From the NCBI GenBank assembly GCA_963782445.1, contig CAWAJM010000001.1, forward strand, positions 1,798,001-1,862,000: a DNA stretch of 64,000 bases, read 5' to 3'. Below are positions 1 to 9,336 of this stretch, one piece after another. The notes beneath the pieces are model-generated. The model saw nothing but the letters and a program-made list of their open reading frames with translations, searched no databases and was not told the origin of the DNA. A program made the translations under genes and the position numbers. Position 1 is the first letter of the stretch, and each line of letters begins with the position of its first letter. Origin of the DNA: ZC4RG20 sp963782445 (GTDB lineage Bacteria > Pseudomonadota > Gammaproteobacteria > Steroidobacterales > Rariloculaceae).

Positions 1-653
1 GCCGCCGCGTGCAGCGCGGCGTCGCGCTCGGCCAGCAGCCGGCCGTCGGGCGCCTGCAGGGCGAGCCGCGGGCCGCAAACGGGGCAGGCATTCGGCTCGG
101 CGTGGAAGCGCCGATCGGCCGGGTTCTCGTATTCGGCTTGGCACGCGGCACAGAGCGCGAAGCCCTTCATCGACGTGCGGCCCCGGTCGTACGGGAGGCG
201 CTCGACGATCGTGTAGCGCGGGCCGCACGCCGTGCAGTTCACGAACGGGTAGCGGTAGCGTCGGTCGGCGGGGTCGAACAGCTCGGCCAGGCAGTCGCCG
301 CAGGTCGCAAGATCCGGTAACACGCGGGCGGCAGGCGATCCTTGCGAGAGGCTTTCGAGGATCGCGAAGCCGGGCTGCCCGGCGGGCGGCACGGCGCGGG
401 GATCGACCCGCGTCACGGCCGCATGCCGCGGGGGGGCCGTGCGCAGCGCATCGAGGAGCGCGTGCACGGCCGCGGGCGCGCCCTCCGCCTCGACGAGCAG
501 TCCGCGCGGCGTGTTCCTGACCCAGCCGGCGAGCCCGAGCGCCGCGGCGCGCCGGTAGACGAACGGTCGGAAGCCCACGCCCTGCACGGCCCCCTCCACG
601 GCGATCCGCAGGCGGATCGGGTCGGGTGCATCCACCGGCTCCGGCACGGCCAT
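1..653 (-). CDS. hypF: Carbamoyltransferase HypF, N-terminal part (runs off the window)
   Basis: HypF makes the CN ligands of the [NiFe] centre from carbamoyl phosphate and hands them to HypE. Only about 217 N-terminal residues are present. Read from ATG at 653, the protein opens with an acylphosphatase domain (VQGVGFRPFVYRRA at about residues 23-36). It continues into the zinc-finger region with CGDCLAELFDP, FVNCTACGPRYT, CAACQAEY and CPVCGPRL, the paired CxxC motifs of the family. The YrdC-like and Kae1-like domains lie beyond base 1. The start lies 6 bp after the hypA stop, so it is the last visible gene of the hydrogenase operon. Confidence 0.93.
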   Translation of the reverse strand, partial: MAVPEPVDAPDPIRLRIAVEGAVQGVGFRPFVYRRAAALGLAGWVRNTPRGLLVEAEGAPAAVHALLDALRTAPPRHAAVTRVDPRAVPPAGQPGFAILESLSQGSPAARVLPDLATCGDCLAELFDPADRRYRYPFVNCTACGPRYTIVERLPYDRGRTSMKGFALCAACQAEYENPADRRFHAEPNACPVCGPRLALQAPDGRLLAERDAALHAA

Positions 654-659
654 CGGCGT

Positions 660-923
660 CTAGACCTCCACTTCGATGCGCTCGAGCAGCACGTTCTGTG
701 CGTCCGGATGGGAGGTGTCGTCGCTGGCCGTCACCTCGAGGCGGGCGCCGGCCGCCGCGGTGCCGGCCGCGGCGCGTTCGAAGTGCTCCGCGAAATGCTC
801 GGGCGACATGTGGCACAGTGCGCCGATCCAGACCGAGACGCCGACGACGTGCTGCGCGCCCTCGGCGCTGGCGGCGGCCTGAATGCGGCGCACGAGCGCG
901 GCGACCAAAGACGTTTCGTGCAT
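660..923 (-). CDS. hypA: HypA-like nickel chaperone lacking the zinc domain
   Basis: HypA delivers nickel to the hydrogenase large subunit. This copy has 87 residues against about 113 in the family. The N-terminal Met-His-Glu nickel site (residues 1-3) and the alpha/beta core are recognisable (IGALCHMSPEHFAEHFERA). The stretch that should carry the CxxC...CxxC zinc knuckles is replaced by a short SDDTSHPDAQ segment, after which the terminal strand ERIEVEV resumes. The ATG directly abuts the stop of the protease gene, so translational coupling is likely. Either this is a shortened HypA that works with Ni through His2, or it has been repurposed. Confidence 0.8.
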   Translation of the reverse strand: MHETSLVAALVRRIQAAASAEGAQHVVGVSVWIGALCHMSPEHFAEHFERAAAGTAAAGARLEVTASDDTSHPDAQNVLLERIEVEV

Positions 924-1430
924 CTAACTATCCTCCGAGTCTTGGAGCTCCGCGCCGAGGCGTGCGGCGAGGCGTTCGACCGCGGCGGCCACGGCCGGCG
1001 TGAGCTCGGCACCGGCAGCGAAGCGTTCGCCCTCGACGGCGTAGACGATGCACCGCGGCGGCAGCTGCCCGAGCGCGCGGGCGAGCTCGAGCGCCTCGGC
1101 CAGGCCGAAGCCGTGGGTCGAGAGGCCGAACTGCCGCGCGGGCAGCGGCGCCTGCGCGGCGTCGAAGCGGCGCACCGTGCCCGCGGGCGCGCCCGAGGCG
1201 GAGGCGTCGACGATGACGGCCGCGGCCGCGCCGTCGAGGGCGGCGAGCAGGGCCGCGGGCTCGCCGTCGCGCTCGAGAACTTCGACGCGGCCGCCCGCGC
1301 GGCCTGCCGAGTCCTGCGCGCCCGCTTCGGCCAGCCGGCGCTCGAAGCGGCGCGCCGCGAGGCGGCCGGCCGCGTCGTCGCCACGGTCGAGATTGCCGAT
1401 GCCGAGCACGACCGTGCGCCCCGTGCTCAC
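924..1430 (-). CDS. Hydrogenase maturation endopeptidase (HyaD/HybD/HoxW type)
   Basis: This 168-residue protease clips the C-terminal tail of the [NiFe] large subunit once nickel is inserted. It starts with GTG at 1430, which overlaps the TGA of the large-subunit gene (GTGA). The family signature GIGNLDRGDDAAG lies near residues 10-22. A VDAS aspartate and a STHGFGLAEAL histidine follow, matching the nickel-contacting acidic and His residues of HybD. The substrate gene next to it still carries a 12-residue tail after its terminal metal-site histidine. No ATG gives a full-length protein, so the GTG start is preferred. Confidence 0.88.
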   Translation of the reverse strand: MSTGRTVVLGIGNLDRGDDAAGRLAARRFERRLAEAGAQDSAGRAGGRVEVLERDGEPAALLAALDGAAAAVIVDASASGAPAGTVRRFDAAQAPLPARQFGLSTHGFGLAEALELARALGQLPPRCIVYAVEGERFAAGAELTPAVAAAVERLAARLGAELQDSEDS

Positions 1431-2728
1431 GCCGCGCTCCCGCGGTCGACGTCGAGCCGCAGGAAATGCGCGGCGCATGAGATGCAGGGATCGTAGTTGC
1501 GGACGATCTGCTCGCAGCGTGCGCGCAGCGCCTCGTCGGGCGCATCGAGGGCGCCGCTCACGTAGGCTGCGAGGTCGTCCTCGATACTGGCCTGATTCTG
1601 CGCCGTGGGCGGCACGATGCGTGCCTCCGCGATCGTCCCGTCGGCTTCGAGCCGATAGCGGTGATAGAGCAGGCCGCGCGGCGCTTCGGTTGCGGCGCAG
1701 CCGACGCCGGCTCGCGGCTCGACGGCGAGCGCGGGCCGGTCGGGTTCCGTATAGTCCGCGATGAGCGCCAGGGCTTCGTCGCAGGCGTGAAGCACTTCGA
1801 CGGCGCGGACCACGATACTGCGGTAGGCGTCGGTGCAGACGGTCCCGAGGCCGGCCTCGCGAGCGGCCTCCTGCGCGACGTTCGAGAGGCGGTCGAAATT
1901 GAGGCTGTAGCGGGCAAGGGGGCCGACGAGATAGGCGCCGCCGCCGCGCCGCCGCGACTGGAGCGCCGTGGAGCGCTCGACGTGCCGTTCCTCGAACTCG
2001 CTTTCGTAGTCCGCGGCCGCGATGTCGAGGCCCGCGCTCGAGAAGATCCGGCCCTCGTTGAGCGGATATTCCTGTGCGTGACGCAGCGCGACGAACTCGT
2101 AGGGCCGGCCGGCCTCGGCCGGAAAATCGAAGCCCGCGACCCAGCGCACGGTCTCGAGCGCGGCGTCGCGGGCGAGCTCGAGGCGCTCGGCCAGCGGCGC
2201 GAGCTCGCGGCGTTTCGGCACGCGGTAGAAGCCGCCGACGCGCACGTTGATCGGATGTATCTCGCGGCCGCCGAGCAGCGTCAGGATTTCGTTGCCGGTT
2301 TTCTTGAGCTCGAGGCCGCGGCGCAGCGCCTCGCCGTGCTCGCGTGCCATGGCCACGGCGCCGTCGAAGCCGAGGAAGTCGGGCGCGTGCAGCATGTAGA
2401 TGTGTAAGGCATGGCTCTCGATCCATTCCCCGCAATAGAGCAGCCGGCGCAGCGCGCGCAGGGGCCCTTCGACGCGCAGCCCGAGCGCGTTCTCCATGGC
2501 ATGCACGGCGCTCATCTGGTAGGCGACCGGGCAGATGCCGCAGATGCGCGACGTGATATCCGGGGCTTCGTCGAACTGGCGCCCGCGCAGCAGCGCCTCG
2601 AAGAAGCGCGGCGGCTCGAAGATGCTGAGCTCGGCACGCTCGACTGCGCCGTTGCGCACGACGACCTTGAAAGCGCCTTCGCCCTCGACGCGGGCCATGT
2701 AATCGACCTTGATGGTCTTACGCACCAT
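1427..2728 (-). CDS. hydA: Group 3b [NiFe]-hydrogenase, large (alpha) subunit
   Basis: Catalytic subunit of 433 residues that carries the Ni-Fe(CN)2CO centre. The L1 motif RICGIC is at residues 61-66 (Cys63, Cys66). The L2 motif DPCISCAAH is at residues 413-421 (Cys415, Cys418). The 12 residues after His421 are the expected tail removed by the adjacent protease. Length and sequence fit the cytoplasmic bidirectional NADP-linked 3b class (HydA of sulfhydrogenases) rather than membrane uptake enzymes. The start overlaps the small-subunit gene by 11 nt and the stop overlaps the protease start. No Tat signal is seen in either subunit, which indicates a cytoplasmic enzyme. Confidence 0.95.
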   Translation of the reverse strand: MVRKTIKVDYMARVEGEGAFKVVVRNGAVERAELSIFEPPRFFEALLRGRQFDEAPDITSRICGICPVAYQMSAVHAMENALGLRVEGPLRALRRLLYCGEWIESHALHIYMLHAPDFLGFDGAVAMAREHGEALRRGLELKKTGNEILTLLGGREIHPINVRVGGFYRVPKRRELAPLAERLELARDAALETVRWVAGFDFPAEAGRPYEFVALRHAQEYPLNEGRIFSSAGLDIAAADYESEFEERHVERSTALQSRRRGGGAYLVGPLARYSLNFDRLSNVAQEAAREAGLGTVCTDAYRSIVVRAVEVLHACDEALALIADYTEPDRPALAVEPRAGVGCAATEAPRGLLYHRYRLEADGTIAEARIVPPTAQNQASIEDDLAAYVSGALDAPDEALRARCEQIVRNYDPCISCAAHFLRLDVDRGSAA

Positions 2729-3500
2729 GGCGCGTGCTCTCGTCGCGGAACGCCGGGGCGCCCGCGTTGAACGTGCGATAGACGCGCCGCAGCGCGTCCG
2801 CGTCCATGCCGAGGCCGGCCAGCTCGGCGCTCAGCGCGGCCGCGTTGGCGGTCTCTTTCGGTCCATAGCAGCCGTAGCAGCCTCGATCGAAAGCCGGACA
2901 GATCGCGCCGCAGCCCGCGTGCGTGACCGGGCCGAGGCAGGGCGTGCCGTGCGCGACCATGACGCATACGTTGCCGGCGCGCTTGCACTCGAGGCAGACG
3001 CTCTCGTCGGGCACGTTCGGCTTGCGGCCCGCCAGGAAAGCGCCGACGACCTCGAGCAGCTGGCGCTTCGAGATCGGGCAGCCGCGCAGCTCGAAGTCGA
3101 CGGGCACGTGCGCGGCGATCGGCGTCGAGGTCGCGAGCGTGCGGATGTACTCCGGGTGCGCATAGACGGCCGCCGTGAACTCGCGCACGTCCGCGAAATT
3201 GCGCAGCGCTTGAATGCCGCCGGCCGTCGCGCAGGCGCCGATCGTCACGAGCGTGCGCGCGCGCCGGCGGATCGCGAGGATCCGTCCGGCGTCTTGCGGC
3301 GTCGTGATCGAGCCCTCGACGAGCACGAGATCGTAGCGGCCCTTGTCCTCGGCCCGGCGTGCCTCCGGGAAATAGGCGATCTCGACGGCGTCGGCGACGG
3401 CGAGCAGCTCGTCCTCACAGTCGAGCAGCGTGAGCTGGCAGCCGTCGCACGAGGCGAACTTGAAGACGCCGAGCCGCGGCTTGCGCCGCCTCGCAGCCAT
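2718..3500 (-). CDS. hydD: Group 3b [NiFe]-hydrogenase, small (delta) subunit
   Basis: Electron-transfer subunit of 260 residues that binds Fe-S clusters. CDGC at residues 18-21 and RGCP near the middle provide proximal-cluster ligands. A Cys-rich C-terminal half (CLECKRAGNVC, CGAICPAFDRGCYGCYG) supplies further cluster ligands. It lacks the N-terminal Tat signal of periplasmic hydrogenases. The start is set at ATG 3500, one base after the gamma-subunit stop. An in-frame ATG 21 bases upstream would extend into the gamma gene and is less likely. It pairs with the overlapping alpha gene. Confidence 0.94.
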   Translation of the reverse strand: MAARRRKPRLGVFKFASCDGCQLTLLDCEDELLAVADAVEIAYFPEARRAEDKGRYDLVLVEGSITTPQDAGRILAIRRRARTLVTIGACATAGGIQALRNFADVREFTAAVYAHPEYIRTLATSTPIAAHVPVDFELRGCPISKRQLLEVVGAFLAGRKPNVPDESVCLECKRAGNVCVMVAHGTPCLGPVTHAGCGAICPAFDRGCYGCYGPKETANAAALSAELAGLGMDADALRRVYRTFNAGAPAFRDESTRHGA

Positions 3501-3501
3501 G

Positions 3502-4350
3502 TCAGAGCTCCTTGTGCGCAAGCAGTGCGCGCACTCGATCGTAGCGGAAAACCGGTCCGTCCCGGCACACGAGCAATGGACCGAGCTGGCAGCGGCCGCA
3601 CAGCGCGACCGCGCATTTCATGTCGCGTTCGAGCGAGACGTGCACGGCCTCGCCCGGCACGCCGGCATGCTGCAGGGCCGCCACGGCGAAGCGCATCATG
3701 ATCTCCGGCCCGCAGACGAAGGCCGCCGTGCGGGCCGGGTCGCGGATCGCCGGCGGTACGAGCCGCGTGACGACGCCCACGTGGCCGCGCCAGTCGGCCT
3801 CGGCGTGATCCACCGTGACCTCGACCGCAAAGCGCCGCGCCCAGCGGCGCAGCTCCGCGCGATAGAGCCGCTCGCTCGGGCTGCGCGCCCCGTAGAGCAG
3901 CGTCAGCGAACGCGCGCGGCCCGCTGCCGCGAGGCCGTAGAGCACCGGCCGCAGCGGCGCGAGGCCGAGGCCGCCGGCGACGATGAGCGCATCACAGCCC
4001 GCGGCCGCCGCGAGCGGCCAGCCGGTACCGAAAGGTCCCCGCAGGCCCAATGCGGCGCCGGGCCGAAGCTCCGCGAGCGCCGCCGAGACGGCACCGACGG
4101 CCCGCACGGTGTGCACGAGCCGCTCGGGCTCGGCCGCGTCGCCGCTCAAGCTGACCGGTATCTCGCCGACGCCGAAAACGGTGAGCATATTGAATTGTCC
4201 CGGCTCGAACGGCACGGGACCGTCCTCGGGCTCGACCTCGAGCGTCACGACGCCCGGCGCGTCGCGGCGTCGGGCCAAGACCCGCGCGATGCTGGGCAGC
4301 ATCGGGTCCGCGGCGGGCGCCGCGCGCCGGCCGTCAGCCGGAGTGGCCAT
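3502..4350 (-). CDS. hydG: Group 3b hydrogenase gamma subunit, FAD/NAD(P)-binding reductase
   Basis: This 282-residue diaphorase subunit moves electrons between the hydrogenase and NAD(P)H. It has a ferredoxin-reductase FAD domain (FEPGQFNML near residue 49), an NAD-binding domain with VAGGLGLAPLRPVL, and a conserved VCGPEIMMRF. The C-terminal [2Fe-2S] site of dihydroorotate-dehydrogenase-K/sulfhydrogenase type reads CAVALCGRCQ...C. It begins inside the 3' end of the cNMP-domain gene (17-nt overlap) and ends one base before hydD, consistent with a tightly coupled operon. Confidence 0.93.
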   Translation of the reverse strand: MATPADGRRAAPAADPMLPSIARVLARRRDAPGVVTLEVEPEDGPVPFEPGQFNMLTVFGVGEIPVSLSGDAAEPERLVHTVRAVGAVSAALAELRPGAALGLRGPFGTGWPLAAAAGCDALIVAGGLGLAPLRPVLYGLAAAGRARSLTLLYGARSPSERLYRAELRRWARRFAVEVTVDHAEADWRGHVGVVTRLVPPAIRDPARTAAFVCGPEIMMRFAVAALQHAGVPGEAVHVSLERDMKCAVALCGRCQLGPLLVCRDGPVFRYDRVRALLAHKEL

Positions 4351-4795
4351 AGACGTCGAGGATTTGCAGACGCGTGCCCTGCAGCCGCTCGATCAGTGCC
4401 GGCACGAGGCGCTTCATGAGCGTGTAGCCCACGTCGTGATCGCGCTCGCATTCCGCGCGCATGCCGCGCGCGTCGAACGCGATGGTCTGCGTCGCCTCGA
4501 CGGCGCGGGCGTCGTAGGCCCAGCGGTAGGGCGGGATGAGCCAGGAGATCCCGACGATCTCGCCGGGGCCGAGCGTCTGGAACGTCTTCGTTCCGTGCCC
4601 CGCACCCGTGATCTCGAGTGCGACGCGGCCTTCGCGCAGCAGGTAGAACTCGTCGGCCGAGCCGCCCTCGTGAAACAGATACTGCCCGGCCTCGAAGGCG
4701 GCCGGGCGCGCGCAGCCGCAGACGAGGCGACAGAAGCTCGGCTCGACGCCGGCGAAGAATGGGTGCGCGCAGATGATGCGGTCGAGCTCTTCCAC
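4334..4795 (-). CDS. Cyclic-nucleotide-binding-fold protein of the hydrogenase operon
   Basis: A 153-residue protein made almost entirely of one cNMP-binding/cupin-like domain. FEAGQYLFHEGGSADEFYLLREGRVAL is typical of the CRP family and is followed by LGPGEIVGISWLIPP. No helix-turn-helix follows the domain, so it is not a CRP/FNR transcription factor. It is more likely an accessory or allosteric partner. GTG at 4795 lies 2 bases after the beta-subunit stop and is the only reasonable start. Such single-domain proteins are known neighbours of 3b hydrogenase genes; their role is unsettled. Ligand binding cannot be judged from sequence. Confidence 0.82.
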   Translation of the reverse strand: MEELDRIICAHPFFAGVEPSFCRLVCGCARPAAFEAGQYLFHEGGSADEFYLLREGRVALEITGAGHGTKTFQTLGPGEIVGISWLIPPYRWAYDARAVEATQTIAFDARGMRAECERDHDVGYTLMKRLVPALIERLQGTRLQILDVYGHSG

Positions 4796-4797
4796 GC

Positions 4798-5937
<1,140 letters not shown>

Positions 5938-6085
5938 GGAACCGTATGCTCCGGCGATCGCGGCGCCCTTGCAAGCCTGCGATGCGCCGCGTCATGCTCG
6001 TTAGGGTAAGTACATCTCACGATTGCGGTGCGCGTTCCAGCCGTTAACGTCGTTGAGGCCGGCCGCCAAGCAAGAGGAGCGTTTC

Positions 6086-8515
6086 GTGAAGCAAGAGCTG
6101 TCCCCGGTCGTTTGGTTCGAGGAGCTCGGCCGCGCCGACGTACCCCGCGTCGGCGGCAAGAACGCCTCGCTCGGCGAGCTCATCTCCCGCCTCGGCGCGC
6201 GCGGGGTCAGCGTGCCGACCGGCTTCGCGACGACGGCGAATGCCTATAGACGTTTCCTCGCGGCCAACGGGCTCGAACGGGAAATCCAGGAGGCGCTCGC
6301 GGCGCTCGAGGCCGGCAAGCTCACGCTCGCCCAGGCCGGCGAGCGCATACGCACGCATTTTCTGCAGGCGGACTGGCCGCCCGAGATGGCCGACGCGATC
6401 GTTGCGGCGTACCGCGAGCTGTGCCGCCGCGCCGGTGCGGACGAGGCCAACGTCGCCGTGCGCTCGAGCGCGACGGCCGAGGACCTGCCCGACGCGAGCT
6501 TCGCGGGCCAACAGGAGACCTTCCTCAACGTGCGCGGCGAGCGTGCGCTGCTCGATGCCTGCCGGCGTTGCTACGCGTCGCTGTTCACAGACCGTGCGAT
6601 CAGCTATCGCCAGGCCAAGGGCTTCGATCACATGGAGATCGCCTTGTCCGTGGGCGTGCAGCGCATGGTGCGCTCGGACCGCGGCGGCGCGGGCGTCATG
6701 TTCTCGATCGACACGGAGACGGGCTTCGACAGGATCGTGCTCATCAACGCGGCCTGGGGGCTCGGCGAGAACGTCGTGCAGGGCGCGGTCGACCCCGACG
6801 AGTACGAGGTCTTCAAGCCCTTGCTCGACCGGACGGATCTCACGCCGATCATCGAGAAGGCCTGCGGCGAGAAGGGCCAGAAGATGATATACACGGACGA
6901 TCCCGCGCGGCCCACGAAGAACGTGCCGACCTCCAAGGCCGAGCGCCAGGCCTTCGTGCTCGCCGACGACGAGATCCTCGCGCTCGCGCGCTGGGCCTGC
7001 ATCATCGAGCAGCATTACGGCATGCCGATGGACATGGAATGGGCCAAGGACGGGCGCACGGGCGAGCTGTTCATCGTCCAGGCGCGACCCGAGACCGTGC
7101 AGGCGCGCCGCGAGGCTGCTTCGCTAAAAACCTACCGGCTCGCCACGCGCGGCCGCGTGCTCGCGCGGGGGCTCGCGATAGGCGACGCCGTCGTGGCCGG
7201 CAAGGTCTGCGTCATCGAAAGTGCGCGTGATATCGGGCAGTTCGTGGACGGCGCCGTGCTCGTCACGCGGATCACGGACCCGGACTGGGTGCCGATCATG
7301 AAGCGCGCCGCGGCCATCGTGACCGATCACGGCGGGCGCACGTCGCACGCGGCGATCGTGAGCCGCGAGCTCGGGCTGCCGGCCATCGTCGGCACCGGCA
7401 ATGCGACCGAGGTCCTGCACGACGAGCAGGCCGTGACGGTCTCGTGCGCGGAGGGGGACGAGGGGTTCGTCTACGAGGGCACGGCCGAATTCGAGGTCGA
7501 GGCGCTCGACCTCGATCGGATCCCCACGACGCGCACGCGTGTCATGTTGAATCTCGCGAATCCGTCCGCGGCGTTCCGCTGGTGGCGGCTGCCCGCCGAC
7601 GGCGTCGGGCTCGCGCGCATGGAGTTCGTGATCAATAACCACATCAAGGTCCATCCGATGGCCCTGGTCGGCTATGACGGCCTGCGCGACGAGGACGCCA
7701 AGCGGCGCATCGCCGCGCTCACGCGCGGCTACGAGGACCGGACCGAGTACTTCGTCGAACGGCTCTCGCGCGGCCTCGGCCGCATCGCCGCGGCGCATTA
7801 CCCGAATCCCGTCATCGTACGCATGAGCGATTTCAAGACGAACGAGTATGCGAACCTGCTCGGCGGCTCCGAGCTCGAGCCGAAGGAAGAGAACCCGATG
7901 CTCGGTTTTCGCGGCGCCTCGCGTTACTACTCGCCGCGCTACCGGCAAGGTTTCGCGCTCGAATGCCGCGCGATCCGGCGCCTGCGCGAGACCATGGGCT
8001 TCGATAACGTCGTCGTCATGATCCCGTTCTGCCGCTCGACGAAGGAGGCCGACCGCGTGCTCGAGGTTATGGCGGAGAACGGTCTCGAGCGCGGCCGCGA
8101 CGGGCTCAAGGTCTACGTCATGTGCGAGATTCCGGCCAACGTGGTGCTGGCGCGTGAGTTCGCCCGCCGCTTCGACGGTTTCTCGATCGGCTCGAACGAC
8201 CTCACGCAGCTTACGCTCGGCGTCGACCGCGACTCCGAGGCGCTGGCCGATCTGTTCGACGAGCAGGACGAGGCGGTCGAGTGGATGATCCGTACCGTCA
8301 TCGACGCGGCCGGTCGCGCGGGCGCGAAGATCGGGCTTTGCGGGCAGGCGCCCAGCGACCATCCGGAATTCGCCGAGTTTCTCGTGCACTGCGGCATCGA
8401 TTCGATATCGGTGAGCCCGGACAGCTTCGCCGCCGTCAAGCGGCGAGTCGCCGCCGCCGAGACGGCCGAGGGACCCTCCGGGGCGGCCGGCGAGACGTCG
8501 CCGGCTATCACCTGA
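6086..8515 (+). CDS. ppsA: Phosphoenolpyruvate synthase
   Basis: Converts pyruvate and ATP to PEP, AMP and phosphate for gluconeogenesis. Length is 809 residues. GTG at 6086 is chosen because AGGAG lies 7 bases upstream and the protein then begins like other PpsA proteins (VVWFEELGRADVPRVGGKNA). The nucleotide-binding domain precedes the swivelling phospho-His domain with GGRTSHAAIV. Its His is residue 421, the same number as the E. coli catalytic His. The TIM-barrel PEP/pyruvate domain ends with IGLCGQAPSDHPEF, carrying the catalytic Cys. A short Ala/Gly-rich tail follows. Confidence 0.97.
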   Translation: MKQELSPVVWFEELGRADVPRVGGKNASLGELISRLGARGVSVPTGFATTANAYRRFLAANGLEREIQEALAALEAGKLTLAQAGERIRTHFLQADWPPEMADAIVAAYRELCRRAGADEANVAVRSSATAEDLPDASFAGQQETFLNVRGERALLDACRRCYASLFTDRAISYRQAKGFDHMEIALSVGVQRMVRSDRGGAGVMFSIDTETGFDRIVLINAAWGLGENVVQGAVDPDEYEVFKPLLDRTDLTPIIEKACGEKGQKMIYTDDPARPTKNVPTSKAERQAFVLADDEILALARWACIIEQHYGMPMDMEWAKDGRTGELFIVQARPETVQARREAASLKTYRLATRGRVLARGLAIGDAVVAGKVCVIESARDIGQFVDGAVLVTRITDPDWVPIMKRAAAIVTDHGGRTSHAAIVSRELGLPAIVGTGNATEVLHDEQAVTVSCAEGDEGFVYEGTAEFEVEALDLDRIPTTRTRVMLNLANPSAAFRWWRLPADGVGLARMEFVINNHIKVHPMALVGYDGLRDEDAKRRIAALTRGYEDRTEYFVERLSRGLGRIAAAHYPNPVIVRMSDFKTNEYANLLGGSELEPKEENPMLGFRGASRYYSPRYRQGFALECRAIRRLRETMGFDNVVVMIPFCRSTKEADRVLEVMAENGLERGRDGLKVYVMCEIPANVVLAREFARRFDGFSIGSNDLTQLTLGVDRDSEALADLFDEQDEAVEWMIRTVIDAAGRAGAKIGLCGQAPSDHPEFAEFLVHCGIDSISVSPDSFAAVKRRVAAAETAEGPSGAAGETSPAIT

Positions 8516-8572
8516 TTCGCCGTCGGCCTCCCGTGCCGTCTTCGGCTCATCATTGCCGAAGTGTCGGTCAGA

Positions 8573-8629
8573 GGCATCGGCGCGAGCCGCAAGCGTGTCG
8601 GGCCGCGGCATCGGCGCGAGCCGCAAGCG
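8573..8629. repeat. 23-bp direct repeat in the ppsA-dgkA spacer
   Basis: The 23-bp sequence starting GGCATCGGCGCGAGCC occurs at 8573-8595 and again, identical, at 8607-8629. Further GGCATCGGC-like decamers follow on the plus strand up to 8690 and in inverted orientation after 8770. The whole 8570-8850 stretch is therefore an imperfect long palindrome centred on the REP core. No credible gene lies between the ppsA stop and dgkA. Confidence 0.85.
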
Positions 8630-8670
8630 GCTCCGGCGGCGGCATCGGCGTCGGCCGCACACGTATCCGG

Positions 8671-8786
8671 CGGAGGTATCGGCATCAGGGCGGGGTCGGG
8701 AGCGTGCGCGCCAGGGATGGCGCGCTACGCAGCCCATGGATGGGAATTCCGGCGGTCCCGACCCCGCCCTGATGCCGATGCCTCCG
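8671..8786 (-). repeat. REP-type element, copy 1 (GTAG head, 31-bp inverted arms)
   Basis: Inverted arms 8671-8701 and 8756-8786 are 31 bp with one mismatch. They enclose a 54-nt core (8702-8755). Read on minus, the core contains GTAG followed by GCGCGCCA-TCCC-TGGCGCGC, the layout of GTAG-headed REP sequences that RAYT transposases mobilise in Xanthomonadales and pseudomonads. The core is closely similar to that at 39654-39708, whereas the arms are unrelated to the arms there. Confidence 0.8.
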
Positions 8787-8930
8787 CCCACCGCCAACGC
8801 CCAAGCGCCGATGCCTCCGGCCGCCGCCAACGGCGCCGCACCGATGCCGCCCCCCGGTTGACGCGCGCCCCCCGCATGCCCACCATCGGCGCCACGCAGG
8901 CATGTGCGCCTCGAGGCGCGCGAGGCGGGT

Positions 8931-9302
8931 ATGGCCACGTCCGATAGCATGAAGAACCAGCCGTTCGCGAAGCGCCTCGGTTTCGCGATCGATGGTTTCA
9001 AGACGGCGCTGCGCTCCGAGAACAGCTTTCGGTTCCACGTGCTGGCCGCCTGCGCGGTGCTTGCCTTGTTGATGTGGTGGCGACCCGCGCCGATCTGGTG
9101 GGCCGTCGTGACCTTGACCGTAGTGCTCGTGCTCGCGGCCGAGCTCGTGAATACGGCCCTTGAGCACCTGGCCGACCATCTGCATCCGGAGCAGCACCCC
9201 GAGATCAAGACCGTCAAGGACTGTGCCGCGGCCGCGGTGCTCGTCGCGAGCGTCGGCGCCGTGGCAGTGGCGGCGGCGCTGCTGGTTGCGCTGATTCGGT
9301 GA
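8931..9302 (+). CDS. dgkA: Diacylglycerol/undecaprenol kinase family membrane protein
   Basis: Small integral membrane kinase, 123 residues, of the DgkA family that phosphorylates lipid alcohols for phospholipid turnover or undecaprenol recycling. The family signature is visible as ELVNTALEHLAD (about residues 67-78), with an upstream RSENSFRFH segment corresponding to the conserved acidic first motif. Three hydrophobic helices follow this pattern (about 38-52, 56-72 and 95-122). ATG 8931 is taken as the start because the protein then begins with the usual short amphipathic segment. An in-frame upstream start at 8904 is possible. Confidence 0.88.
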   Translation: MATSDSMKNQPFAKRLGFAIDGFKTALRSENSFRFHVLAACAVLALLMWWRPAPIWWAVVTLTVVLVLAAELVNTALEHLADHLHPEQHPEIKTVKDCAAAAVLVASVGAVAVAAALLVALIR

Positions 9303-9336
9303 CGAGAGGCGGCGCGCGGCCAGAGGCCAACCGCTA

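Noticed and set aside
9..1496. Plus-strand frames antisense to the hyp genes
   Set aside because: HypF, HypA and protease motifs are unambiguous on the minus strand.
7124..9217. 697-codon minus-strand frame over ppsA, the spacer and dgkA
   Set aside because: Low-complexity antisense shadow crossing two secure plus-strand genes and a palindrome.
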